A stretch of 64,000 bases of DNA from Paenibacillus sp. DCT19 (GCF_003268635.1 NZ_CP029639.1:3731501-3795500), one strand, 5' to 3'; counted from the stretch's first letter, positions 34,897 to 43,810 are shown. The notes: generated by a model from the sequence alone, not told the origin. A program made the numbers and translations.

Positions 34897-35724
34897 TTAG
34901 CCTAAGAAGGCTTCTTCCTTGGAAACACGAACCATCTCTTCAGGGAAAAATGTTTTGAAATACTTTTCCACACTCCGGTGTATGTTGGGACGATACCATT
35001 TCTCCAGATCATGTTCCTTAAAAAGTTCAGGCATGCCAAGCGACTTGGATCGTCTACCGCTTGCACCATCGCCAATGTTCAACGTATCAATCCAGATATG
35101 ATCCACGATACCTAGCAGCTTCTTAGGGAAATCTGGAGTGAACGGTAACACGGGCGAAATCGAAGCTTGCGTAGGTATCCCTGCCTGATGCATCTCCTGT
35201 AGAGCCTTCATTCGTAATCCAATTCCGGGTGCATAAGGCGCAAATATTTGTTTTACATTCTCTCGATCAGTCTCCACGGTCATCGAAACGATCACATTAC
35301 TTCGCTGAGTTAGATCCTTAATCAGATCAATATCACGCGTAACCAAGGGACTGCGCGTTTGGATCTGAAGATGATCCGGGGGATAATCCAACATAGCTTC
35401 CAGTACACCGCGTGTGACCTGGGCTTTGCGTTCAATTGGTTGATAAGGATCTGTCGCTGAAGACATAAATAAATGGATTGGTTTGTTCTTGGAACGAAGC
35501 TTTTTCCATTCTTTTGCATAGTTTTCAGCGGCGTTTATTTTAACATCTACCCATTCTCCCCAAGGAATATCCTTAAACCTCTGAATCGGCATTTCCCGAA
35601 CGTAACAATATTGACATGAGAAAGCACAACCACTATATGGATTAAGTGAATGCGTGAATCCCACGTTTAAGTAGCCTTTGGCTTCCGTCAATATCTGTTT
35701 AGCTAAGATTTCCGTGGTTTTCAC
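34897..35724 (-). CDS. SPL-family radical SAM protein
   Basis: The 275-residue protein carries the radical-SAM 4Fe-4S motif CxxxCxxC in GCAFSCQYCYVREMP (about 33-47) and TIM-barrel elements (FMSSATDPYQPIE, LQIQTRSPLVTRD, VSMTVETDRENVKQIF). It belongs to the group related to spore photoproduct lyase but is shorter. It lacks an obvious C-terminal catalytic Cys, so a DNA-repair role is not assured. It starts seven bases after the macrodomain gene and is the last gene of the operon. Radical SAM next to an ADP-ribosylation module is unusual. Confidence 0.8.
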   Translation of the reverse strand: MKTTEILAKQILTEAKGYLNVGFTHSLNPYSGCAFSCQYCYVREMPIQRFKDIPWGEWVDVKINAAENYAKEWKKLRSKNKPIHLFMSSATDPYQPIERKAQVTRGVLEAMLDYPPDHLQIQTRSPLVTRDIDLIKDLTQRSNVIVSMTVETDRENVKQIFAPYAPGIGLRMKALQEMHQAGIPTQASISPVLPFTPDFPKKLLGIVDHIWIDTLNIGDGASGRRSKSLGMPELFKEHDLEKWYRPNIHRSVEKYFKTFFPEEMVRVSKEEAFLG

Positions 35725-35731
35725 GTGTCTG

Positions 35732-36645
35732 TTACCCCCTTGTCATGGCTTGAAAAACCCGCATGTACTGTTCATAATCTTCCTGACTAAACACGTTAAA
35801 AATAATCTGTTCAAAGTGATGATCAGGATGAGCATCTAACCACTGCTGTACAGTTCTAACAGCTATATTCGAAGCTTCCACCTTAGGAAATCCAAATACA
35901 CCTGTAGAAATGGAGCAAAACGCTACTGTTCTAATATCATCTACTTCATGCGCAAGCTCCAGACAGGACATATAACAGGAAGCAAGCTCCTCCTGTTGAT
36001 GTTTAGTCAGTTGTGTTCCGTGCGGAACAATAGGACCCACTGTATGTAGAACATACGTCGCAGGCAAATGATACGCACGTGTAATTTTGGCTCCTCCCGT
36101 CGCTTCAGTCTCATTCTGAATAGACATGATTACATTGCAGTCTTCTCGTAGCAGTGGCCCTGCGGCGGAATGAATAGCATTATCGATACAAGCATGTAAC
36201 GGTTGAAAGCAGCCCAGCATATATTCATTCGCTGCATTCACGATAGCGTCTGCTTGGAGCTGCGTAATGTCTCCTTGCCACACAACGAGTTGATCCGCAT
36301 GTTCGATGGGGCGTCAGGAAACAGATGTGATATCGGCTTCAGCTCATCGCTTCGAACAACAACTTTTTCTTCTAACTCCTTTTGCAAAAGGGAATCGATC
36401 CCTCTCTGGAATGCAACTGGAATCGGCGCTGGTTTTCTTAAATTCATGAGGCCTCTGAACAGTTCCCTCTTGTCTGCATACAACGATGGAATAGACACAT
36501 GCTGAAATTTATCAAATTCCTCAAGAAGTTGTGTTAATAACGTATCGACAAGTTCCTCTTTTGACATTTCTATTGGAGGATAGGGTATATATGTGGTTTT
36601 TAACTGAATTTTATCTGCATATGCACTCTGGGGTAATTGGTTCAT
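35732..36645 (-). pseudogene. Zinc-containing macrodomain ADP-ribosyl hydrolase, frameshifted
   Basis: The N-terminal frame (ATG 36645, immediately after the sirtuin stop as TAGATG) encodes the helical extension typical of the MacroD-like partner of class-M sirtuins. At GGGG 36308-36311 the frame breaks after FPDAP. One more base gives IEHADQLVVWQGDITQLQAD and a complete macrodomain: AIVNAANEYMLGC, PLHACIDNAIHSAAG with the Cys/His/Cys zinc site, and the STGVFGFP loop. The restored protein is about 304 residues and would remove ADP-ribose put on by the neighbouring sirtuin. All key motifs are intact, so the frameshift may be artefactual. Confidence 0.85.
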
Positions 36646-37500
36646 CTAGGTATTCCCTCTTTCTATATCTCGGAATACCTGACTCATATCCTCTGTAAAA
36701 GCAATGGTTTTATGTTGATTCTCTGCAATACCTGCTGGCTCATCTCTGTTAAGACGAATTAGTGTGGCACGCTCATTATGGTACGTCATTCGTTCAAACG
36801 GATAGCGGATAATGCCAGGTGTATTGAATCCAACACCAAGTTCCATGTAGACTACGTTCAAGTTCTCAGAAGTTTGCAAAAAGCTACGATACAATCTCTC
36901 GGACATTTGCCATTGCTCATCCTGAACAAAGTATTCGTTAATCCGCAGGTTTACATCCATAGCTCCCCCACAGACAGGACAGTTGGGAACAAGAGATGTT
37001 GGTATTTTGCAATCGACCGTCTGCGCTACCATTTTCTTCACAAGCTCTTCATTATCATACAGTGTATCATGGCATCCTTTCTCACATTGCAGATAACCAT
37101 AGTTTCCTTGAATCTCAAATACGGCATCGGAAGCAAACCCTGCTTTCTCGAATTGGCTCTCCACGTTGGTCGAAATTACAAAATGCTGCTTCTCCTTCAC
37201 CAAATCATACAAATCCAGATAGAGTTGCGTTGTGCCTGTGTCGTATCGATTCAATTGGATATGTCTCGCCCAATAAGCCCACTTGTCTTCCTGTGTCTCA
37301 AAAGGATAAAAGCCTGAGCTATACAGATCCGTGAATCCATATTTTTCAATAAAATCACCGAAGTAATCTGTAAACCGCTTCCCAGTAAAAGTGATACCTG
37401 CAGCAGCCGATAACCCCGCTCCTCCTCCTAGCAAAATATAATCCGCCTCTTGAATAGCAGTTTTAGCCTGGTCTATCCGTTGTTGATAATTCGCATTCAT
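36646..37500 (-). CDS. Class-M sirtuin (SirTM), protein ADP-ribosyltransferase
   Basis: I start at ATG 37500 (SD GGGAGAAG). The 284-residue Rossmann sirtuin has the NAD loop GGGAGLSAAAGI (25-36), STNVESQFEKAGF in the TQNxD position, and EIQGNYGYLQCEKGC. There the catalytic His of deacetylases is replaced by Gln, as I recall for SirTM enzymes that ADP-ribosylate rather than deacylate. Zinc Cys pairs are visible (C-x4-C and CPVCGG). It is directly followed by its macrodomain eraser. The usual lipoylated target GcvH-L and LplA2 are not encoded here. Confidence 0.85.
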   Translation of the reverse strand: MNANYQQRIDQAKTAIQEADYILLGGGAGLSAAAGITFTGKRFTDYFGDFIEKYGFTDLYSSGFYPFETQEDKWAYWARHIQLNRYDTGTTQLYLDLYDLVKEKQHFVISTNVESQFEKAGFASDAVFEIQGNYGYLQCEKGCHDTLYDNEELVKKMVAQTVDCKIPTSLVPNCPVCGGAMDVNLRINEYFVQDEQWQMSERLYRSFLQTSENLNVVYMELGVGFNTPGIIRYPFERMTYHNERATLIRLNRDEPAGIAENQHKTIAFTEDMSQVFRDIERGNT

Positions 37501-37554
37501 TACAGCTTCTCCCTTTATCATGTCATGTCTAATATAGCGAAATAATTCATTCGA

Positions 37555-37971
37555 TTAAAATTCGATCTTCTGAAGTAAACTCATTACCGTTTTCTTTTCA
37601 TCTAAAGAGAACTTCTCATAGATCTTGTCAATAAGATGATGGGATATCTCCTCAAACTCTTCCCGCAGATCATGCCCTTTCGCTGTGAGAGATAAACGAT
37701 AGATCCGCGTATCCTTCAGATCCTTCTCTTTGTGAATGTACCCTCTTTTCACAAGTTTATCGACCAGAACCGTTACAGTTGACTTGTCGCGATCAATCAG
37801 CTTGGACAGCTCTTGCATCGTAAGATTATCCTGCTGATACAAACGAAACAGAATATCCCCATGAGACGGTGCAATATCATTAATACTCCTTTTCCTTAAT
37901 TCACTTTCAATAAAACGATTGCCATGACGATGTATACGACCAACCAGCGACAGAATAACATTTTCATTCAT
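37555..37971 (-). CDS. MarR-family regulator, first gene of the sirtuin operon
   Basis: The 138-residue winged-helix protein shows LTMQELSKLIDRDKSTVTVL as the recognition helix, and the DKLVKRGYIHKEKDLKDTRIYRLSLT wing. There is no N-terminal redox Cys, so it is not an OhrR type. The sirtuin gene starts 54 bases downstream on the same strand, and an 18-base palindrome overlaps its own promoter. It is therefore probably the repressor of the ADP-ribosylation operon. Confidence 0.85.
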   Translation of the reverse strand: MNENVILSLVGRIHRHGNRFIESELRKRSINDIAPSHGDILFRLYQQDNLTMQELSKLIDRDKSTVTVLVDKLVKRGYIHKEKDLKDTRIYRLSLTAKGHDLREEFEEISHHLIDKIYEKFSLDEKKTVMSLLQKIEF

Positions 37972-37977
37972 TTCTCC

Positions 37978-38006
37978 ATTTTAGTTTTATATAAAACTAT
38001 AGTCAA
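37978..38006 (-). promoter_or_regulatory. MarR operator/promoter
   Basis: The perfect palindrome TAGTTTTATATAAAACTA (37982-37999) lies between TTGACT and TAAAAT on the minus strand, with a 17-base spacer. That -10 ends only a few bases before the ATG, so the message would be nearly leaderless or another -10 (TATATAA in the palindrome) is used. Autorepression is likely. Confidence 0.65.
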
Positions 38007-38063
38007 GAAGGAGTATATGATACACACTCAACTAATCGTTGATTTATTTAACTCATAGAGGTT

Positions 38064-38230
38064 GTTCAAAAAGTCCGCTTTTGATTACGAAGGATGCGCG
38101 AGTGGCATCTCAGCGTCGAATATGGGATTCAGCCGAAATGTCCGTTGCTCACGTAGTTTTGCCTACGCTCCGCTACTCCATTTCTATCTTCATCCCCTCT
38201 TCTTGGTACTGAAAACCGCTCTTTTTGAAC
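38064..38230. mobile_element. MITE-like intergenic repeat
   Basis: The element begins GTTCAAAAAG (38064-38073) and ends CTTTTTGAAC (38221-38230), perfect ten-base terminal inverted repeats. The inside is non-coding and structured, with CCGCTTTTGATTACGAAGGATG at the left and GAAAACCGCTC at the right. The flank ACGCACTTATAACG is also familiar from Paenibacillus genomes. It has no transposase and would need one in trans. A short copy of the end (TTCAAAAAGTCCG) sits at 25753-25765. Confidence 0.65.
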
Positions 38231-38247
38231 ACGCACTTATAACGACA

Positions 38248-38290
38248 AATAGCCTCTGATTGATGATTACACATCTTCAGAGGTTATTTT
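38248..38290. terminator. Terminator between the MITE and TetR gene
   Basis: AAATAGCCTCTG and CAGAGGTTATTT form a 12-base stem (one G-T pair) with an 18-base loop, ending in TTTT on the plus strand. Confidence 0.6.
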
Positions 38291-38344
38291 GCTGACAATC
38301 AGTGACGTATTGTGCTTCTATGCAGCTACGAATGAAGGCTTGCT

Positions 38345-38911
38345 TCATCGAGCCCTAAAACCATTATAGAACGTATCAACCACGAGTGCTGCAGCCGATT
38401 TTCTAGCGATATGTCCATCAATCACTTGCTGCCATGTGAGAAAAAGAATTGAATATAATACATCAATGATCCAATTACGATTCACATCCTGACGGAAGTA
38501 TCCTCTTTGTTGCAGCATACTAACCGCTTCTAACACAGGCTCTCTCAGCTTTTGATCAGCACCTTCAATATCCGGATTATAGTTAACGGAGGAATCATGT
38601 CCCAGGAAATAAATCTTATCTCCAAGTGGAATGAGGGCTTCAATTAAATTCGGGAAATAATCCTCGCAGGTCTCTTCGGTCAACGGGAACTCCCGAATTT
38701 TCTCACTTACAACTTCAATGGCACGGAAACCCAGATGAATCATGAGCTGTTCCCTGCTCTCCACATACCGATGCAACGTTGCAATGCCAATGCCCGCCGC
38801 GTCAGCGATATCATTCATGGAAGCATTGGGCTTCTCAATAAGTAGCTTGGTTGCTTCATCAAGTATGGAGTTTAGCCGAGTTTGTTTCATAGATGACAAT
38901 TCTTTTTTCAT
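38345..38911 (-). CDS. TetR-family regulator
   Basis: I start at ATG 38911 behind AGGTG; upstream in-frame starts have no SD. The 188-residue protein has a TetR_N domain (LDEATKLLIEKPNASMNDIA, AAGIGIATLHRYVESREQL) and a C-terminal helical domain with LREPVLEAVSMLQQRGYFR. It is not beside an obvious target, and the closest gene on the same strand is a GNAT acetyltransferase upstream. Confidence 0.85.
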   Translation of the reverse strand: MKKELSSMKQTRLNSILDEATKLLIEKPNASMNDIADAAGIGIATLHRYVESREQLMIHLGFRAIEVVSEKIREFPLTEETCEDYFPNLIEALIPLGDKIYFLGHDSSVNYNPDIEGADQKLREPVLEAVSMLQQRGYFRQDVNRNWIIDVLYSILFLTWQQVIDGHIARKSAAALVVDTFYNGFRAR

Positions 38912-39004
38912 TTTCGTACACCTCAGGGAAATATGCTTTTTATTGTGTTCACATCTCATTGTCAAGTATACCATAATCTAGGGATACCATCCTTGAGCTA
39001 TGCA

Positions 39005-39613
39005 TTATTTCAGCTTTTTCACCATTCTGTATAGGGAGACCGAGGGTTTATTTACTTCTGATGTGACTTCATAGCCGAGTCTGGTATATAGTTTGGCCGC
39101 AAGATGATTTTCTTTTTTCACAGTGAGTGAACATAGGTTGAAACCTTGCTTGATCGCTTGTGCTTCAGCATGATGAATAAGCTGTGAACCAATTCCCATC
39201 CCTCTGCTCTCGGGCATAGCGGCAAGTGTTGCAATATGGAACTCGCCTGCGAATCCTTCCTTTAATGTAATCGTAGATAATAACGCCCTTGGATGTAACA
39301 AACTATAACCAATCAGAGCTAGTTTTCGATGTGAAAATAGTTGTTTTACCGTAGAGCTGACCAGCTTATCCAGAACCGTAATCGGTAAACAGGTAATCAT
39401 TCCGAGTGTTGAATCACCCATCTTCGCTTCATAGGCGTATTCATGACTGAATCGATTATTTTTAGATTTCCATAACTTACGGAAGGTAGCATCAACGATG
39501 CTCTGGCTGCTAGACCCCGCTATGGTGTGGGCAAGATCTCCTACAGCCATTAAGTTGAGTTTAGCTCCTGCAAGTGAGTGAGGATTGGCTTGTACGATGG
39601 AAATGTTGGTCAT
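39005..39613 (-). CDS. GNAT N-acetyltransferase
   Basis: I start at ATG 39613 (SD GGAGTG). The 202-residue protein has the acetyl-CoA loop MPESRGMGIGSQLIHHAEAQ and the C-terminal NHLAAKLYTRLGYEV motif. A long N-terminal half includes LSHRKLALIGYSLLHPRALL. The substrate cannot be predicted. It is monocistronic, between Asp23 and TetR genes. Confidence 0.85.
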   Translation of the reverse strand: MTNISIVQANPHSLAGAKLNLMAVGDLAHTIAGSSSQSIVDATFRKLWKSKNNRFSHEYAYEAKMGDSTLGMITCLPITVLDKLVSSTVKQLFSHRKLALIGYSLLHPRALLSTITLKEGFAGEFHIATLAAMPESRGMGIGSQLIHHAEAQAIKQGFNLCSLTVKKENHLAAKLYTRLGYEVTSEVNKPSVSLYRMVKKLK

Positions 39614-39695
39614 TAGAATCACTCCTATTCACAAATATAAAAAGAAAATTATCTTGTTGCTTAGCCGCTCGTGCTGCTATGTTGCTGTTCGCCGT

Positions 39696-40046
39696 TTATT
39701 GGGTAGCAAGATCTATGCCTTCAATTTTGATATGAACTGTACTAATCGGTAATCCTGTGAAATTCTCTACGGCTACTCTTACATTCTCCTGCAGATCTCT
39801 GCACACTTCCTGCATACGAAGCCCATATCGCACAATCACACTTAATTCAATATCTAACCCTGTATCTTGTTCTCGTAGTTCGATGCCGTTATATATTCGG
39901 TTGCCAGTCAATTTTTGTGCAAGTGACTCCACAATCCCGGTAGACAATGAGCCAACACCCTCGGTCATACTGATCGTCTTGCTAATAATTTTGGATACGA
40001 CCTCATTAGAAAAGGTTGTTTTACCCAGTGCGTTTTGTATCAACAT
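39696..40046 (-). CDS. Asp23/Gls24-family envelope stress protein
   Basis: The 116-residue protein (ATG 40046, nine bases after AAAAGGGG) has the Asp23 signature VVSKIISKTISMTEGVGSLS and VRYGLRMQEVCRDLQENVRVAVENFTGLPISTVHIKIEGI. Proteins of this family associate with the membrane via partners or act in alkaline and cell-wall stress. The promoter region holds a TGATAGT/ACTATCA inverted repeat. It stands alone, not in the usual accBC/nusB neighbourhood. Confidence 0.9.
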   Translation of the reverse strand: MLIQNALGKTTFSNEVVSKIISKTISMTEGVGSLSTGIVESLAQKLTGNRIYNGIELREQDTGLDIELSVIVRYGLRMQEVCRDLQENVRVAVENFTGLPISTVHIKIEGIDLATQ

Positions 40047-40121
40047 CGTCTTCATCCCCTTTTTTGATCTTTCGAAGCTTTTGTATTAAGAGGTGATGCT
40101 TGATATTCATCTATAAACATT

Positions 40122-40139
40122 TGATAGTTATTACTATCA
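40122..40139. promoter_or_regulatory. Inverted repeat upstream of the Asp23 gene
   Basis: TGATAGT (40122-40128) and ACTATCA (40133-40139) are perfect complements around TATT. Spacing and half-site size fit a dimeric repressor. The regulator is unknown; it is not a good Fur box. Confidence 0.5.
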
Positions 40140-40269
40140 TTTGATTATATCATATTTCAACCGTGTATAAGAAGTCAACTAACCTTTTTGAATTAAAGAA
40201 GGGATATTAGGTACGGTAAGGTGGTATGATTGCATCATCCTAATATAATTTTAGAAAGATGGTGCCTAC

Positions 40270-40802
40270 GTGCAGTATTTTATCGGTATCGTTCCTCCAG
40301 TCGAATACAAGAATCAGATCACTTCATTTCGTAATCGTTGGAAGCATCATCAGCTTAACGAAGTTGCTGAGCCTCACATCACAGTGAAGGCTCAAGGTGG
40401 ACTTACAGAGGATCTAACCTGGCTCGAAAAAGTAAAAATAGTATGCTCGACCACACAACGTTTTCAGCTAACTCTTACAGAGCCATCGACATTCGGTAAT
40501 GAGGTTGTTTTTCTTGGTGTGCGATCCAAAGAAATATATGATTTTCACCAATTACTCGTAGACACCATAGCCCTTCACCAGAGCTTATCAAACGATATTT
40601 CGAAATGGATGCTTTCCATCCTCATTTAACGTTAGGCCAGACCCATTGGGGAATGGAAGAATCCGAAATTGAAGAGATGCGGCTCACATCAACACATGTG
40701 TTAGCCCCTTTCCCAACTTTCACTGTTACGCGCATTCGAGTGTACCAAGAAGTTGAGCCTAACCAATACGTTTCATTTGAGGACATCCCACTCGCTCGTT
40801 GA
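40270..40802 (+). pseudogene. 2'-5' RNA ligase-family protein (YjcG-like), frameshifted
   Basis: From GTG 40270 the protein reads MQYFIGIVPPVEYKNQIT with the first HxTx motif in EPHITVKAQGG. At the CCC run 40571-40573 the frame breaks. One extra C gives DTIAPSPELIKRYFEMDAF, then the second motif HPHLTLGQ, and the family C-terminus to 40802. Both catalytic HxTx motifs of the 2H phosphoesterase fold are present in the restored 178-residue protein. The shift is a single base in a homopolymer and may be a base-calling error. Confidence 0.8.
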
Positions 40803-40862
40803 CCGCAATATCGAAGGACGTGACTAACTTAGTTAATATGTTCAATTACTTAGATAAAACAA

Positions 40863-40892
40863 AACAGACGCGAAATTGACTTCACGTCTGTT
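40863..40892. terminator. Terminator
   Basis: AACAGACGCGAA and TTCACGTCTGTT arms (one mismatch) end in TTTTG on the minus strand and TTAAC on the plus strand. It serves the esterase gene (stop 40918). Confidence 0.75.
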
Positions 40893-40917
40893 AACTTTGA
40901 TCCGATATGGTAATGGC

Positions 40918-41811
40918 CTATTCTGGGTCGATACTTGAAAATGCATCTTTCAGCTTATCGCACATTAGATACCAAGCATCTTCTGCGATAGCTATATCTC
41001 CATGATGTGTGAAACCATGTGGCACGTCTTCATATTGCTTGAAATGAACCTTCACACCTTGCTGTTTAAGTTGATCTGCATAGTCTCTTGCTTCGGCAGC
41101 AAGTGAATCCTTGCTCGCAGTAATAATTAGAGCCTCCGGCAGACCCTCAAGAGACTCGGCGAACACAGGTGAAGCTAAAGGGTTTTGAGCATCGGCTGGA
41201 TTTTCCAAATACATTGCGTTAAACATCCGAGCCGCTTCCGCTGGAATCGCTTCGGGGAAGCTGGGCTTCAGTGCAGGATCAGTATGCAGATCAAGTGGCG
41301 GATAGTCCAGTATCTGCAATACAAATGGCAGTTGATGCCCTCGCTGCTTGTTCAACAAACACACAGCCGCTGCTAGGTTACCTCCTGCACTATGTCCGCC
41401 AATGGCTAGCTTCCTTGCATGGATTCCGAAGTCTTCTGGATGCTCATGCACCCACATCGCTACGTCATAACATTCATGAACAGCCGTTGGAAACTTGTGC
41501 TCTGGAGCCAAACGGTAATCGATGTTGATCACTACACAACGTGCTTCTTGCGCAATCAGTGGGCACCATGGATCATCCCCATCAGCGTTACCCGCAATAA
41601 AACCACCACCATGCATGTTTATAAACACAGGTAATGGCTCGCCTGATTCAGGCGTAGGAGTATAAATCAAGACACGAGTATCACCAACAGAGGTAGGAAT
41701 GAATACTTCTTGACGTTGTACAGAGAAACTGGAGCTTGGTTTCAGCGCTGAATCAGCGCCAACGGGATTCTCACGTATTTGAGTTATCATTTCTTGCTGT
41801 TCTTCATTCAT
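40918..41811 (-). CDS. HSL-type alpha/beta hydrolase (esterase)
   Basis: I start at ATG 41811 after GGAGTG. The 297-residue enzyme has the oxyanion motif HGGGF (INMHGGGFIAG), nucleophile Ser in GHSAGGNLAAAV, acid in TASKDSLAAEA and His in DVPHGFTHHG. That makes it a member of the hormone-sensitive-lipase family of cytoplasmic carboxylesterases. It lies 12 bases after the stop of the acetyltransferase gene upstream on the same strand, so the two may be co-transcribed. Its natural substrate is unknown. Confidence 0.9.
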   Translation of the reverse strand: MNEEQQEMITQIRENPVGADSALKPSSSFSVQRQEVFIPTSVGDTRVLIYTPTPESGEPLPVFINMHGGGFIAGNADGDDPWCPLIAQEARCVVINIDYRLAPEHKFPTAVHECYDVAMWVHEHPEDFGIHARKLAIGGHSAGGNLAAAVCLLNKQRGHQLPFVLQILDYPPLDLHTDPALKPSFPEAIPAEAARMFNAMYLENPADAQNPLASPVFAESLEGLPEALIITASKDSLAAEARDYADQLKQQGVKVHFKQYEDVPHGFTHHGDIAIAEDAWYLMCDKLKDAFSSIDPE

Positions 41812-41844
41812 TGTCTTCACTCCATTCAATATTCATGGGGTTAA

Positions 41845-42432
41845 CTACTCTGAATCAGTCTGCACTTCGATTTCCTTAATAATCCGAGCGGGATTGCCAC
41901 CAACCACGACATTATCTGGAACATCCTTCGTCACAACCGAACCTGAGGCGATAACGACATTATGACCCACGTTCACGCCAGGATTGATAATCGCTCTACC
42001 TCCAATCCAGACATTGTTACCGATGGTAACTGGCTTACCATACTCCGGTCCAGCTGCACGTTGAATAGGATCCAGTGGGTGTGCAGCCGTATAGATATGT
42101 ACATCAGGTCCCATTAGGCAATGATCTCCGATTCGCACTTCACAGACATCGAGAATCGTACAGTTAAAATTGGTGTAGAAGTGGTTGCCAACATGGATGT
42201 TATAGCCATAATCAAAATGGATACTAGGCTCCATATATAGATAATCACCCGTTGACCCCAACATTTCTTTTAACATCTTAACACGAATCTCTCCATCAGA
42301 CTCTGTCGTCTGATTGTACAACCGCGTCATTCTACGGATCTGCTCTCTTTCTTGACTCAGTTCAGGGTCAGCAGCATTGTATAACTCACCATCCAGCATC
42401 TTCTGTTTTTCTGTCTTAATGATCGATTCCAT
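41845..42432 (-). CDS. maa: Maltose/galactoside O-acetyltransferase
   Basis: The 195-residue protein has the N-terminal Mac domain (EKQKMLDGELYNAADPELSQ) and left-handed beta-helix hexapeptide repeats (GDHCLMGPDVHIYTAAHPLD with catalytic His, IGNNVWIGGRAIINPGVNVG, GNPARIIKEI). It transfers acetyl from acetyl-CoA to sugars or thiols. ATG 42432 follows AAAGGAG. It is the first gene of a pair with the esterase, an interesting acetyl-on/acetyl-off combination, although coupling is not shown. Confidence 0.92.
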   Translation of the reverse strand: MESIIKTEKQKMLDGELYNAADPELSQEREQIRRMTRLYNQTTESDGEIRVKMLKEMLGSTGDYLYMEPSIHFDYGYNIHVGNHFYTNFNCTILDVCEVRIGDHCLMGPDVHIYTAAHPLDPIQRAAGPEYGKPVTIGNNVWIGGRAIINPGVNVGHNVVIASGSVVTKDVPDNVVVGGNPARIIKEIEVQTDSE

Positions 42433-42636
42433 CGTTATAATAACTCCTTTAATTTTAACAAATTTTATATTTATAATACTTTTTAAATGTATTTTAATTA
42501 TAGGCTGAATATGGAATAAATCAAGTCTTCCATTATATTTGGAATCATCTTCATTAATCGCAACAATTGACAGCTGTTATGCTAAAGACCTAGTGTAATC
42601 AGTTTCCCCTTTCAATTATCAGTAACATGGAACAGC

Positions 42637-42662
42637 AAAAGGCCGCCAATTCGGCGACCTTT
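42637..42662 (-). terminator. Terminator of the second aldo/keto reductase gene
   Basis: GGCCGCC/CGGCGACC stem around AATT, with TTTT on the minus strand; A-rich on the far side. Confidence 0.75.
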
Positions 42663-42697
42663 CGTGTAATATCATATTGGGATTGTCCAGTTAAAAG

Positions 42698-43678
42698 TTA
42701 CACAGCACCTACAACGGCATGTGGTACATATGGTTCTTCCAGGAATGAAATTTCTTCAGACGTCAACTTCACTGACAATGCACCAATGGCATTATCCAGA
42801 TGCGAGATTTTTGTGGCACCGATAATTGGAGCCGCCACCGGTTGTTTCTGTAGTAACCAAGCAAGCGCAATTTGAGCCCGAGGTACTTCATATCTGTCAG
42901 CAAGTTCTGCAACACGTTCCACAATCACACGATCTGTTTCAATGGTTGCGTCATATTTGGATTTCTGGATGTGATCTGTCTCGGATCGCTCGGTTGTTGT
43001 CTCTGGATCTCTAGTCAGTCTACCTGATGCCAGCGGGCTGTAAGGAATAACACCGATCTTCTCCTCCCTACATAAAGGAAGCATCTCTCTTTCTTCTTCG
43101 CGATATAGAAGATTGAGATGATTCTGCATGGAAACGAACCGAGTCCAGCCGTGCACTTCGGCCACATGCAATGCTTTCAAGAACTGCCATGAATACATTG
43201 CAGAAGCGCCAATATATCTCACTTTTCCAGCCTTCACCACATCATGAAGCGCCTCCATCGTTTCTTCAATGGGTGTATCATAGTCCCAGCGATGAATCTG
43301 GTACAAGTCAACGTAATCCGTGCCCAACCGTTTAAGACTTTTATCAAGTTCACTAATAATCGCTTTACGTGACAGCCCTCCACCGTTAGGACCTTGATGC
43401 ATACGTCCATGGACTTTCGTAGCGATGACGATCTCATCCCGATTGGCATAATCTTTGAGCGCTCGTCCAAGAATCTCTTCGCTTGCCCCAATAGAATATA
43501 CATTGGCCGTGTCAAAAAAGTTAATACCCATCTCGACTGCCTTCTGAATGATTGGCCGACTATTTGCTTCATCAAGCACCCATGAATGTATCCATTTGTT
43601 CGCATCCCCAAATCCCATACAACCAAGACACAGTCTCGAAACATCCAGTCCCGTATTCCCAAGTTTTACGTATTCCAT
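42698..43678 (-). CDS. Aldo/keto reductase (Gpr/YhdN type)
   Basis: I start at ATG 43678 (SD GGAGTG). The 326-residue TIM-barrel reductase shows NFFDTANVYSIGASEEILGR (catalytic Asp and Tyr), IVIATKV (Lys), YQIHRWDYDTP (His) and IPYSPLASGRLTRDPE. NADPH-binding residues lie in PIIGATKISHLDNA. It belongs to the AKR group related to E. coli YghZ/Gpr that reduces methylglyoxal. The shared motif ending TTGCCTAATCCT is 96 bases upstream, linking it to the first aldo/keto reductase gene. Confidence 0.9.
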   Translation of the reverse strand: MEYVKLGNTGLDVSRLCLGCMGFGDANKWIHSWVLDEANSRPIIQKAVEMGINFFDTANVYSIGASEEILGRALKDYANRDEIVIATKVHGRMHQGPNGGGLSRKAIISELDKSLKRLGTDYVDLYQIHRWDYDTPIEETMEALHDVVKAGKVRYIGASAMYSWQFLKALHVAEVHGWTRFVSMQNHLNLLYREEEREMLPLCREEKIGVIPYSPLASGRLTRDPETTTERSETDHIQKSKYDATIETDRVIVERVAELADRYEVPRAQIALAWLLQKQPVAAPIIGATKISHLDNAIGALSVKLTSEEISFLEEPYVPHAVVGAV

Positions 43679-43748
43679 GTAATCATTCACTCCTTCAGTT
43701 GGATGTATAACTCGTCATGTCTTTATTATGTACCAAAAGAGAGCCAGA

Positions 43749-43785
43749 ACGTTATCTCATTTATATCAAATGATTGCCTAATCCT
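43749..43785. promoter_or_regulatory. Shared upstream motif, copy B
   Basis: ACGTTATC (43749-43756), ATCAAATG (43765-43772) and TTGCCTAATCCT (43774-43785) repeat the copy at 15431-15467 with the same spacing. A short palindrome AATCCTCctatGAGGATT overlaps its right end. It is a probable activator site for the aldo/keto reductase gene. Confidence 0.65.
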
Positions 43786-43810
43786 CCTATGAGGATTAAT
43801 TACAATACAA

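Noticed and set aside
36778..37317. 179-codon plus-strand frame opposite the sirtuin gene
   Set aside because: It has no SD or family motifs and lies entirely antisense to the conserved sirtuin.
40122..40139. Fur or Zur box at the Asp23 gene
   Set aside because: The half-sites TGATAGT/ACTATCA with a 4-base spacer do not match the 7-1-7 Fur or the Zur consensus.
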